Below, one piece after another: positions 39,203-50,269 of a stretch of DNA of 64,000 nt (the first letter of the stretch is position 1; each line of letters opens with the position of its first letter). The notes beneath the pieces are model-generated. The model was not told the DNA's origin and did no database searches. It saw only the letters and a list, made by a program, of their open reading frames with translations. This DNA is from Gadus chalcogrammus (Eukaryota; Chordata; Actinopteri; Gadiformes; Gadidae). The DNA lies in the NCBI RefSeq assembly GCF_026213295.1, contig NC_079419.1:10794300-10858299 (forward strand), in the 5' to 3' direction. Both the position numbers and the translations under genes were made by a program.

Positions 39203-41487
39203 CAGGCACGGCGTCAGGATTCCAGTTGTGGGTGGGCCCGACCAATTGTGGGTGGTCCTTAAATTAAAAACGTTATCAAATCCCTGTTTACCTAATAAAA
39301 ATGACTAATATAGGCCTACTGTTATATTATCTGTGCATATTAGAGATTTTAATAGCTTGATGCTCTTTAATATTTCGTTGGATAGGACGGACCCATCCGC
39401 GATCGCTCTCCTTGGATCTGAACAAAGAAGAGCGCTTTTGGAATCTCAATTACGCATCATGCTTTAGCGCGTCACTTTATAGACATAAGGCCTATAGATA
39501 GACTGTAAAAGTAGTCAGGAATCGAATATTTCCCTCGTAGTTTAGTTCTGCTCGTATAACATGAGGCCGACTATTTCGTCATTCTGTTGAATTGTTTAAG
39601 TTTTCAACAATATTTCGACATCGCAACAGACTGACTGAGCTTGGCTTATTATACGGAACATGCATTCAAATTTAGGCTACTACGAGATAATAACTAATAC
39701 AATAGTCTACCGCCAATTCACGGTCATCCGAAGTCAGAAGGTTAACAGCCTGTTACACCTTTCCTGTTTCTTGGCTCTCAGACCGTAGTCCGGGAGCACA
39801 GGGGAGACGTACCCTCCAGGGCCGATGTCCTTTCGGGGGTAACACCCTTCACTATAACCGGCAGTGGGTCTGTTTATAGGTCGGAAGACACGGGCACGGA
39901 TTCTCGGCGTTTGGTACTTTATTCAACAGTACACGTAACTCGGAAACACAACCGGTCTTGTTTAATTCCTCCTAGACTGACACTCGCTCAATCGCTCGTT
40001 CACTCATTCGTCGACTCATTCGCTGACGTCACTCACACACACACACACACAGACATTCTCGCGCACACACATACGCCACTCTCGTAACAAGCCCTTTAAC
40101 GCAAATCAGAGCAGGCATCAATATCAACATTTATTTTGCTGCATTTAAAAAACAAAGCCTTTCAGAAGCCTTTAACTTATCAGGCAAACTAACAATATCC
40201 TTAAGGGCAGAACATCAAAATAACAACTGGGTAGTTTTGCGCCAACAGGCAGGCTTAAAAGATTGCCAAACATGAAAATAGATAGGCATGGGAAGAAGAG
40301 AGAGCATGAGAAGAAAATGTATTAATTCATTTACAGGAGTAATCGGCGGGGTTTGCTCTTGAAAATGTCAATGATTTCATCGAAGTCGAGAGTTACTGTA
40401 AGCTGTCTCTCAAATGTCAACAGACAGAGGGACATAAGGCGAGTTGTAAGCATGGTGCTCCTATTTGCTGTTTTAATTCGGTTGACACTGGAAAAGACGC
40501 GTTCAACTAAACAGGATGTCATTGTGTAATCAGAGCTTGAAAGCATGGATATTCGGGAAAACGTCCTCATTGCATATGTCCATCACTTCAAGAATACTTT
40601 TGAGATGTTCTCCTCTGTTTTTATTTCTCTCTGAGTTGCACAAACACTGCGAGCTCCGACTCTGATATGGTTATCGAGCGCTTTCCTGTATCATTGAGAG
40701 AGTTCGCTTTAGTAGCCAAAGTGGTGTCATTTATATCGAGGATGGGGACATCAGGATTGCTGCAGATGACATGAGCCCATAGGTGTCACTGTGGAATCGG
40801 TTGTTCAGTTCATTAACCTGGCAGTCTATTAGCGCGTTGGAAATGTTGCGCAGGTCACTGTCACTCCTCACTCTTGTCGATTTCCCCAACGTGCATGTGA
40901 AGATACTTCCCTCAAATCGGCCTGGGAGATTTCTTGAGCGGGAGGGCAAACTGGGTACATCCCAGTTGTTGACATCATGATCCTCCATAATCTTATTTGT
41001 TGTTGCCAACATGTTTAAGAACGCACAGTCACCTGAGCGCATGTTTGTCAGTTCTTGTTTGAGGTTCTCGATCAAATCAATCGTGTCTGTCACTGATGCG
41101 GTGATGGACTGGAGGCTATTAGACGTGAAGTTAAAGGCTATATTGCCAATGCAAAAAAAGAACTTCACAAGGTCTGTCTTTTTATAATTACTATTCGTAG
41201 CGTTGATTAGCAAAGAAATAGTCTGCATAAGACGTTTACGTTGCTTAGCAACCGAATACGCTGGGGTTTATGAATACCTGACATGTGGAGTGATATCAAA
41301 GACGTGATTCAGAGGCAAAAACACTTCCCTTGACGCTTTCATTCCACAGCATTGAAAAGAACCGTGCAATAAATTAAATATATAATATATTATTTTATTT
41401 TTTATTTTTTTGAGAAAAGTTTTGGGTGGGCCTGTTGAACAGTGGGTGGGCCTGGGTCCGTCAGGCCCACCCATAACGCCGTGCCTG
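39203..41487 (-). mobile_element. hAT DNA transposon, 2285 bp, 12-bp TIRs and 8-bp target duplication
   Basis: Left end CAGGCACGGCGT (39203-39214) and right end ACGCCGTGCCTG (41476-41487) are perfect 12-bp inverted repeats. AACACAAA is duplicated exactly on both sides (39195-39202 and 41488-41495), the 8-bp signature of hAT. The minus strand holds transposase remnants: 41228-40731 (NLKQELTNMRSGDCAFLNML, LPSRSRNLPGRFEG) and 40570-40331 with the dimerisation-domain-like CLVERVFSSVNRIKTANRS. The frames are broken and the catalytic part is short, so the copy is defective. A solo LTR is nested inside. Confidence 0.92.
39751..40089 (-). mobile_element. Solo LTR, 339 bp, nested in the hAT element
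   Basis: Ends TGTTACACCT and CTCGTAACA form a 6-bp inverted pair (TGTTAC/GTAACA) with TG...CA termini. AGCC is duplicated on both sides (39747-39750 and 40090-40093), a 4-bp target duplication. An AATAAAG polyadenylation word on the minus strand sets the orientation. There is no internal retroviral sequence, so this is an LTR-LTR recombination product. Confidence 0.8.
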
Positions 41488-41626
41488 AACACAAATACCT
41501 CAATGCGATTAAAAATCTCCTTTTCAAGTGTCCTGGCCAAGACAGGCAGCAGAAGCCTACAGTTGCCGATGTACAATCCGCCATCTTGCCCTCACACGCC
41601 CCTCCCCCACCCCTTCTCCCTCACCC

Positions 41627-42300
41627 CCTCCGCTGTGCGTCGGGGCCGAACAACGCCCCTTAACAGTGGTATAATGAGCACATACCACAGCCTGTCGTGA
41701 TCTATTGCTTAATTATACAACGGGGGACCTAAATCCAGCGATCTGATTGGTTCCCAACTGTTGTATAATGAGCGTATACATAACTGCTATGACGCCCGAT
41801 CATTTTGTGAAAGTTTGCATATCACTCCGCGCCTGGAGGTAGAAACAGTTACAAAGTAAAACATATGTTGGATGATGGAGAGGGTGTAAATGTTGTTACT
41901 CCGGGAGTGAGCAAGGCGATGGAGAGACTAACGAAAGCTTAGGCACACGGCGAGTGAACTGCTCTATAGGATAAATTGCCGGCGAACCTCTCTATCGGAG
42001 CCTTCTCTCGGAGGGACGCTAAAGTGTGTTGCATAGCGACCGTCGATGAATAGCGCTAGCCAGGAGGGACTACTTTTTTGTATTCTTGAATGAAACGGCT
42101 ACTTTGACTTTCTTGGTTTCTTTTCAAATGTAGTGTGTCTATGACTTTCGTTTCGCCATAACAGTAACCGTTGTATAAACGGTTACTGTTATGCCACTGT
42201 GTGTCGCCGGCCCTCCGCTGCGCGTCGGGGCCGGACAACGCCCCTTAACAGTGGTATAATGAGCACATACCACAGCCTGGCGTGATCTATTGCTTAAGTA
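41627..42300. repeat. Direct repeat pair, about 87 bp, 580 bp apart
   Basis: CCCTCCGCTGTGCGTCGGGG...TGATCTATTGCTTAA at 41627-41713 recurs with few changes at 42211-42297 (shared words AACGCCCCTTAACAGTGGTA and AATGAGCACATACCACAGCC). Between them is AT-rich sequence with no frame. Probably a dispersed fish repeat copied twice. Confidence 0.75.
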
Positions 42301-42719
42301 TATAATATAATATAATTGTATACATAATATCACGGCCAAAAGCTCTGTGCGCCTCCGAATGGCCGTAGGGCGGGGAGCTCTCATAGGGATTGGGCTGCTC
42401 TGGGTTTGTTTACCGGCGTTGCTATGGTTTCCGGTCTTGTGTGTTCCAACGGTTTATTAGGTAGGCCTATCTAATAAATCTCTGTCTAATCAATACTTCA
42501 TTCACTGCCTCTTCCGTGGTCATTACAATATTATGAATAAAACGCGTCGGGTCCTCCGACGTCTCTCCCTTTTCCATAAAAGGTAAAGACATGCAATGGT
42601 GGTTATCTTGTGATGGCGCGACAAATTCGACAAAACTTGCACAGCGACAGATTATGATTTGTGGCGCGACAAAACTTCGGCGACAACGCGAACGGGCAAC
42701 AAATGTCACGTTGTGAATG

Positions 42720-43614
42720 TGATCATTGTAAGCACAAACAGAGGATCGTGGGCATCAGGGCAATATATTTAGTCATAAAACAACTGGTATAAAGTTATGG
42801 TAGCCTATACCGACTATGTTTGTTGATCTGCTGCTTTCAAAACATAATCAGATAGGTGCTGCAGCGCGACGCTTCCTATTGGTGCTCGGGGCGGCATTGG
42901 ACGCGCGTTAAATGCGCACCGCGGCGCTTCGCAACGGTGTGTGGCCGACTTTAGCGTCTACAGGTCCAGGTGGCTTGGAGACCAGCGCTAGAGAGAGAGA
43001 GAGAGAGCTCCTCCCAGGAGCCTTCACAGGGCGGAGCTGACGTGTGTGTGTGTGTGTTTGAATATGAAATGTGAAGTATGTGTATTAGTTAGTCATCTGC
43101 GTTTATATAGGAGGGTTTGACGTGACGGAGGTCTGGAAGTAAGCCGCCGCTAAAGGAGGCCGTACCAGTTTGGATTCAATCATGGTAACACTAAAGCCGG
43201 CCACACACCGGCGCCGAAGCGCAGCGGTGCACAATTCACGCGGGTCAAAAGCCGCCCCTGGCACCAATAGGAAGCGGCGCGCTGCTGCACCGTTGTGATA
43301 TGTTTTGAAAGAAGCAGATCAACAACCTCAGTACTGTTGGGCACTTAATTGACGGTTTAGTCACTTTATTTACATTTTTTATTGTCAGTGCTCATTCTTT
43401 TTGCATTGTGGAATTATTCATCTACTGCATCAACAATCTCCATTTGTACAGGACTCAAGCCGGGATTTACCATACAGAGATTCATGGGCATCAGGGCAAA
43501 ATATGTAGTCAAAGAGCAACTGGTATAACATTATGGTAGCGTTATGTTTGTTGATCTGCTGTTTTCAAGAGTTGTCAAAGCGGTGCTGCAATGCAACGCT
43601 TCCTATTGGTGTTA
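42720..43614. mobile_element. Two copies of a MITE-like element with long inverted ends
   Basis: Copy A ends rightward at about 42956 (GGTGTGTGGCCGACTTTAG). Copy B starts leftward at about 43193 (CTAAAGCCGGCCACACACCG). The two ends are inverted copies of each other over more than 120 bases (TTGTTGATCTGCTGCTTTCA, CGCTTCCTATTGGTG). Copy B's own right arm is at 43555-43614 and is cut off exactly where TRIM unit 3 begins. A third copy lies at 46500-46730. No transposase is visible. Confidence 0.7.
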
Positions 43615-44155
43615 ACGGATATGAAAGGTCACAAACTGTATAGTAGCATCATTTAAAATAATGAAATGAATTTAAGAACATACAATTATTGATTTTTAGG
43701 TTTTAATCTTTAGTGGCACTTTTAACACAAAAAAAACAATCTCCATCCAACCAAATAAACAATGATAGCTCATTTGATACGATTTTGTAATATATTTTTC
43801 AAATATTTCCATTTTTATAATCCTGTCATTGAATGCAATAATTAATTAGGATCCAAGCTAAGGCAGCATTCTTTCATGGTAACCTCGAGAACCAAACCTG
43901 ACAACATAACTGATAAACCTCCCATTTTGAATGAATCATATTTAAAAGGCCTGAATGATGGCAGCTGTATTCCTCCTGAAGCTATCGTAAGACACAGGAG
44001 GAATCCATTGATTTACCAGCCCTATGCTCAAGAGACCAGCGGTACAAAACTCGTAGCAGAGACTCATTAATGAGTCACCTAAAGACACTCCAACCTGCAT
44101 GAAGGACTTAATCATCCCACAGACTAAAAGACAATACACATTTAACAAACCCTGT
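43615..44155 (-). other. 3' flank of TRIM copy 3 (duplication unit 3)
   Basis: Matches units 1, 2 and 4 (AAAGGTCACAAACTGTATAG, AATTAGGATCCAAGCTAAGG, AGACTAAAAGACAATACACA). It joins the truncated TRIM gene at about 44144, where unit 4 has about 530 more bases. Confidence 0.75.
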
Positions 44156-45442
44156 CTACTTCACCTCCCAGTAATGTCGCCAGTCAGACTCTCTTTACTC
44201 CGACACCACCCTGCTGTCCCGACTTGTTTTACAACTCCTCTGTTACTCTGAGTCAGAAGCAGGCGAGTTGTGCGAGTTGTCGATGCTCATTTCACATGAA
44301 TATGTTAAGAATTGTGCTCTGGTGTGCGGCTGTTCTGGGGGTAAGACTTCCACCGGAGCCTCTGCTAGTGAAAGGTGGGCGCTGTTGTCTTTGAGAAATA
44401 GCTCTAGTTTATCCTTCATCTCGGTTAGAGCCAAAGCCCAGTTGTTGAAGCGCTGGGTTGTACGGACGTCTCTGGTGGGTCGGGCTGTGGACCTCCTGAT
44501 AGAATAGTTCCTGGGATATTTCTGCAGAAAGGTGACGTGACTCTGTGTCTGGGAGAGACGTTCCAGGTCATCTCCACTCCCCTTCATCTGGACCAGCTCC
44601 TGCTCCAGGCTCTTCCTCAGGTCCCGGACCCACTTCAGTCCAGCTTCCTGCTCGGTCCTGGTCTCTTCTGTTATCTCAGACCATCGTCTCTCAACGGAAC
44701 GGATAAAGTCAGCAAAGATCTCATCAGCACGTTTCACTGCTTCATCAGCTGACCGGATGATGGAGTCCATCTCCAGTGGAAGAGCCTCAAGTTCTTGTTC
44801 AACTTCCTTGACTCTCGCCCGTGTAGCCCTCTGATGCCCGCTGAGCTCCTTCTGACGTTCATTTCTCTCGGCATCGGCTGAAACTGTGTCGTGTCTTCTG
44901 TGTTCATCAAGGGAACACAAATGACAGATAGCTTGTCGATCCTGACGGCAGAAAATCTTCATGAGCTTGTTGTGACGGGGGCAGATGTTGTCCTGAAGGT
45001 CGTCTGCTGGTTCCACCAGCTTGTGTCTCTTCAACCCTGGAACTTCATAGTGACTCTGGAGGTGATCCTCACAGTAAGAAACCAGACACACCAGACAGGT
45101 CTTGATGGCCTTCATCTTCCTCCCCGTACAGACATCACAGCCCACGTCTTCGGGTCCAGCATAGCAGTGGTCAGGGGGAGCATCTCGCAGTTGTGTTCTC
45201 TTGAGATCCTCCATGACATCGGCTAGAACGGTGTTCTTTACCAGAGCTGGTCTTCTTTCGAAGGTCTGTCTGCACTGGGGACAGCTGTAGACTCCCCTCT
45301 CAGCCTGATTGTCCCAGTTTTTTGTGATACAGTCCAAACAGAAACTGTGGCCACAAGTGAGGGTCCCTGGATTACACAGCAGATCCAGACAGATTGAACA
45401 GCTGTATCTGTTCCGGTCCAGCGGAGGGTTTTGCTGCGCCAT
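44144..45442 (-). pseudogene. TRIM copy 3, truncated and frameshifted in the SPRY domain
   Basis: Starts like its siblings (MAQQNPPLD at 45442) with an intact RING (CSICLDLLCNPG, CGHSFCLDC), B-box 1 and 2 and coiled coil. It runs open for 399 codons to 44243. A 1-bp net insertion near 44272-44280 (GTGCGAGTTGTCGATG where others have GTGCTTGGGTCGATG) shifts the frame at the start of PRY. A second 1-bp loss lies at about 44176. The gene then breaks off at about 44144: the last two thirds of SPRY and the stop are gone, fused to the 3' flank. It could still be transcribed as a RING/B-box/coiled-coil protein without SPRY, but the lesions read as decay. Confidence 0.88.
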
Positions 45443-45610
45443 TTCGCTTCCAACAGCAGCTAAAGTCTGATTGTTGACTGATGTGTTTTGACTCCCCTAT
45501 AAATCCAGCTCATCGACTTCACACGCCATATCACACCCAGCTACCAGCTGGTTAACCCCACCCAGAGCTATTGTTGAAGAACAAAGAATTAGATTATACG
45601 TTGTTCGAAA
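45443..45610 (-). promoter_or_regulatory. Shared 5' flank of TRIM copy 3 with TATA word
   Basis: On the minus strand TTTATAG (45503-45497) followed by GGGAGTCAAAACACATCAG lies about 55 bases upstream of the ATG. It aligns with the flanks of copies 1, 2 and 4. Confidence 0.5.
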
Positions 45611-45689
45611 GAAAGCTCTGGTCATCTTTGCATTTCGTTATAGGATGATATAAAATATATTATATTTTAATTAGATATAGAATAATATC

Positions 45690-46370
45690 AGACACCCATC
45701 ACTCTTCTTGCATCCGCTTATCGGGTTGCGAGGGCAGCAGCTCTACCCGGGTGCCCGGACTTCCCTTTCCCAGGCCACATTGGTCAGCTCTGACGGGGGG
45801 ATCGCGAGTTGTTCCCAGGCAAGTGTTGAGACATAATCTCTCCACCTAGTCCTGGGTCTCCCCAAGATCAGCTCCCCACTGGACGTGCCTGGAACACTTC
45901 CCTAGTGGGCATCGTTACCAGATGCCTGAATCAACTCAACTGACTTTCTAAACACAGGAGCAGCGGCTCTACTCAAAGTTCTAAGGGAGATGTTAGCCCC
46001 CCACCAATTTTTGCCACTTATATCCGCAATCTCGTCCTTTCAGTCATCACCCATCCCTCATGACCATAGGTGAGGATAGCGACGAAGATTGACCAGTAGA
46101 TCGAGAGCTTTGCCTTGCGGCTCAGCTCTCTTTTTGTCACAACGGTGTGGTAAACTACTACAACGCTGCCTCCGCTGCTTCTCTGGCCAATCTCACGTCC
46201 CCTCAATTACGAACAAGACCCCAAAGTACTTGAACTCCTTCACTTAAGCTAAGGACTCATTCCCTACCCGGAGTAGGCAAACCACTGGATTCAGTGGTGC
46301 TGATCTTCATCCCAGCCACTTCATATTGGCTGAGAGCCGATCAAGTGAGTGCTGAAGGTCACAGGCTGAT
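45690..46370 (-). mobile_element. LINE reverse-transcriptase relic upstream of TRIM copy 3
   Basis: Minus-strand frame 46018-46206 reads EIGQRSSGGSVVVVYHTVVT, then KRELSRKAKLSIYWSIFVAI and YGHEGWVMTERTR, the same LINE family as at 37330-38060 and 50270-51640. Its fixed position next to the TRIM gene shows that it was duplicated with the unit. Confidence 0.8.
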
Positions 46371-46840
46371 GATGCCACCAGATGAATTATTCCAAAATGC
46401 AAAAATAATGAGCAATGAATAAATAAAGTGTGTAAAGTGAATAAACCGTAAACAAAGTACCCGACAGTAGATACAGTAGGCCTAACTATTAATTAATGTG
46501 ACTTTCATTGTAAGCACAAACAGAGGATCATCTGCATCATAGACATGTAGACATAAAACAACTGGCATACCGTTATCGTAGCCTATACCGACTATGTTTG
46601 TTGATCTGCTGCTTTCAAGACATAATCACAACGGTGCTGCAGAGCGACGCTTCCTATTGGTGCTAGGGGCGGAACTTAACGCACGTAAACTGCGCACCCC
46701 GGCTCTGCGGCGCTGGTGTACAATGTAGCCACCTTTTAGGATTACGTTGAACCATTTGAACTAATTAATAGGTTAGTGAGCTAGGCAAAGTACCGGTGCT
46801 GAAGTTTACAGGGGAAATGGCAACAGGACATATCAGCACA
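46371..46840. mobile_element. Third copy of the long-TIR MITE between TRIM units 3 and 4
   Basis: 46500-46730 has TAAGCACAAACAGAGGATCA, TGTTTGTTGATCTGCTGCTT and CGACGCTTCCTATTGGTGCT, as in the copies at 42720-43614. The rest of this stretch is plain AT-rich DNA. Confidence 0.6.
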
Positions 46841-48388
46841 TAAAGGTGAGGTAACAACACTCCATGTGGCCTATTAGGGAGCGAGGTGTATGGTGGTCGT
46901 TCTGGACTTTCTGATTATGTCGGTAATGAGGGCCCTGTATGTTCTCATCTGCGGGGGAGAACTACATGTTGTGGTGCCTTCCCTTCATGAGGCACTAGAT
47001 TGAAGACGGCTGGGGAGGCGTCTGGTCAGTTAGAGCACCATCTGGTGGAGCGACCAGGGGGCGCCATTGCCTTTTAACAGATTTTGGGTTTGGACCGGAC
47101 CCGCTAGGAAGCATTTGGGACTTATCGCTGCAAGGAAAACAAGACATTTCTTGTATGTAAAGGCATTGAGCTGACAATGGTCGACTGGTGAACTCCTCGT
47201 GGAGCCTCTAGCAGAGGACTGCCTGAAGCTAAATTTCAAACCACCAGGAGAGCCTCAACGAACGCTCAGACAGCACTGCCACATCTCAACCTTTAGACTC
47301 ACTGTGCAGATGATTACAATTAGGCCATTTAGCAGACGGTTTTATCCAAAGCGACTTAAATCGGTTAATACACACATTGACACACCGACGGCAGAGTCAA
47401 CCATGTAAGGCGACAGCCAGCTCGTCAGGAGCAGTTAGGGTTAAGTGTCTTGCTCAGGGACACATCAACACTCAGCTAGGAAGAGCTGGGGACCGAACTA
47501 CAAACCTTTCGGTTACAAGACAACTGCTCAACATCCTGAGCTAAGCCGACCCAAACACATTTTATTGTCCGATATCATAATTACAGCATTACAATACTCT
47601 GTTAACTGATGTTATAGGTCTCAAACGGTATAGTAGCATCATTTAAAATAATGAGATGAATTTAAGAATTTAAGCCTTACATTTTTAGGTTTTAATCTTT
47701 AGTGGCACTATTAACACAAATTAACTTAGCAAATGCTAAGTTATAATAATTACAATCTTCATCCAACCAAATAAACATTGTATGGCTCGTATTTGTTTTG
47801 ATTTTGTAATATCATTTTCAAATCTTTCAATTTTTATAATGTCTAATCATGTCATTAAATGTAATAATTAATTAGGATCCAAGCTAAGGCAGCACTCTTT
47901 CACAGTAAGCACGAGAACCAAACCTGAAAACATAACTGATAAACCTTAAAAGGCCTGAATGATGGCAGTTGTATTAGTCCAGAATGGTTTGATGGGAGTA
48001 GAGCTGCTAGCGTTAACATGTGCAGCCATCATAAGACACGAGGAATTTATTGATTTACCGGCCCTATGCTCGAGAGACCAGCGGTGACGTATACAATTCG
48101 TAGCAGAGACTCATTCATGAGTCACCCAAAGACACTTCAGCCTGGGCCAAGGACTTTATCATCCCACAGACTAAAAGACAGTACCCATTTTATAATATAC
48201 GGCCCTGTGTGTATTCAATAACTAATTATTGGACTAAGGAAACCCGTATATAATTGATTCAATAGTCACAATTGTTGACTAACCTGATTCCCCAAAAAAT
48301 AGTATTGATAATGCTCTGGCACTGTATCATGTGTTCACCTATAGCTGTAGAGGGTAACACTGTTTATAACACTGCATCACGTGTTAAC
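46841..48388 (-). other. 3' flank of TRIM copy 4 (duplication unit 4)
   Basis: 46880-47290 matches 26840-27260 (GGGGGAGAACTACATGTTG, CACCAGGAGAG). 47560-48380 matches the flanks of the other copies. A fish-wide dispersed repeat (TTTAGCAGACGGTTTTATCC, AAGCGACTTAAAT ... TTAAGTGTCTTGCTCAGGGA) is inserted at about 47309-47555 and is absent from the other units. Confidence 0.72.
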
Positions 48389-50009
48389 CTATAGCTGCAG
48401 AAGATAGCAGAACTCAGCAGTGCCTCCAGTTTTTAGCCCATCCAGCCGAAGTCCAGCATAGAGGGGCTCTGTGAATGTGGTCTTGACCTCGTGGAGCAGA
48501 GTCATGCTGTCAGAGATGCTGTAGAAACGGAGAGTACCGGCCCTGTAGTCCAGGTACACGCCCACTCTGGAGGAACAATAGCCTGGGATATGAATGGTGA
48601 ATGTGTTATGTTGAAATTGAATAGAATTCGGCCGAATAATCAGAGCCCAAGATTGGGTGTCTTTTCCAAACCCTTGATGATCCCATGAGCTGTCCTTATA
48701 TCCCACGGCGATAGTGACGAACCCTGTCCGCTTCACCTCCCAGTAATGGCGTCCAGTCAGACTCTCTTTACTCCTACACCCCCCTGCTGCCCAGACTTGT
48801 TTTACAACTCTGTTGCTCTGAGTCAGAAGCAGGCGAGTTGTACTTGGGTCGATGCTCATTTCACATGAATATGTTAAGAATTGTTCTCTGGTGTGCGGCT
48901 GTTCTGGGGGTAACACTTCCACCAGAGCCTCTGCTAGTGAAAGGTGGGCGCTGTTGTCTTTGAGAAATAGCTCCAGTTTATCCTTCATCTCTGCCAGATA
49001 CACAGCCAAGTTGTTGAAGTGCTGTGTTGTACGAACGTCTCTGGTTGGTTGGCCTGTGGACCTCCTGATAGAATAGTTCCAGGGATATTTCTGTAGAAAG
49101 GTGACATGACTGTGTCTGGGAGAGACGATCCAGGTCATCTCCACTCGCCTTCATCTGGATCAGCTCCTGCTCCAGGCTGTTCCTCAGGTCCTGGACCCGC
49201 CTGAGTCCAGCTTCCTTCTCGGTCCTGGTCTCTTCTTTAACCTCAGAGCATCGTCCCTCAACGGAATGGATAAAGTCAGCAAAGATCTCATCAGCACGTT
49301 TCCCTGCTTCATCAGCAGACTTGATGATGGAGTCCATCTCCAGTGGAAGAGCCTCAAGGTCTTGTTCAACCTCCTTGACTCTCGCCCGTGTAGCCCTCTG
49401 ATGCCCGCTGAGCTCCTTCTGACGTTCATTTCTTTCAGCTTCGGTCGAAACTGTGTCGTGTCTTCTGTGTTCATCAAGGGAACACAAATGACAGATAACT
49501 TGTTGATCCTGACGGCAGAAAATCTTCATAAGCTCGTTGTGACGGGGGCAGATGTTGTCCTGAAGGTCGGCTGCTGGTTCCACCAGCTTGTGTCTCTTCA
49601 ACCCTGGAACTTCATAGTGACTCTGGAGGTGCTCCTCACAGTAAGAAACCAGACACACCAGACAGGTCTTGATGGCCTTCATCTTCCTCCCCGTACAGAC
49701 ATCACAGCCCACGTCTTCAAGTCCAGCATAGCAGTGGTCAGGGGGAGCGTCTCTCAGTCGTGTTCTCTTGAGATCCTCCATGACATCGGATAGAATGGTG
49801 TTCTTTACCAGAGCTGGTCTTCTTTTGAAGGTCTGTCTGCACTGGGGACAGCTGTAGACTCCCCTCTTAGCCTCATTTTCCCAGTGTTTCGTGATACAGT
49901 CCAAACAGTAGCTGTGGCCACAAGCGAGAGTCCCTGGATTACGCAGCAGATCCAGACAGATTGAACAGCAGTATCTGTCCCTGTCCAGTGGAGGGTTTTG
50001 CTGCGCCAT
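48389..50009 (-). pseudogene. TRIM copy 4, near-intact, one 2-bp frameshift
   Basis: From the ATG at 50009 it reads RING (CSICLDLLRNPG, CGHSYCLDC), B-boxes (CDVCTGRKMKAIKTCLVC; CPRHNELMKIFC) and coiled coil. It loses frame at about 49110, where GACATGACTGTGTCTGGG stands against GATGTGACTCTGTGTCTGGG in copy 1, a loss of CT. The second frame (49144-48389) carries the rest of the linker and a complete PRY-SPRY (LTGRHYWEVKR, RVGVYLDYRAGTLRFYS) to a proper stop. With the two bases present it would be a full-length gene of about 545 codons. Could be a young pseudogene, a polymorphic null or an assembly error. Confidence 0.88.
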
Positions 50010-50180
50010 TTCACTTCCAACAGTGGCTAAACTCTGACTGTTGACTGGCGTGTTTTGACTCCCCTATAATTCCAGCTCATCGACTTCACATTCCATGTCA
50101 CACCCAGCTGCCAGCTGTTTAACCAAACCCAGAGTTTGGTACAGAGCTATTGTAGAACAAAGAAGTAGATTATACTGTGT
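50010..50180 (-). promoter_or_regulatory. Shared 5' flank of TRIM copy 4 with TATA word
   Basis: The minus strand has GGAATTATAGGGGAGTCAAA (TATA word about 50064-50069) about 55-60 bases before the ATG. It is very close to the copy 3 flank. Confidence 0.5.
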
Positions 50181-50269
50181 TCCAAAGAATGCTCCTGTCA
50201 TCTGTGCATTTGGGTATAGGATGATGTAAAATATCTTAGATTTTAATTAGACATAGAATATTATCAGAC

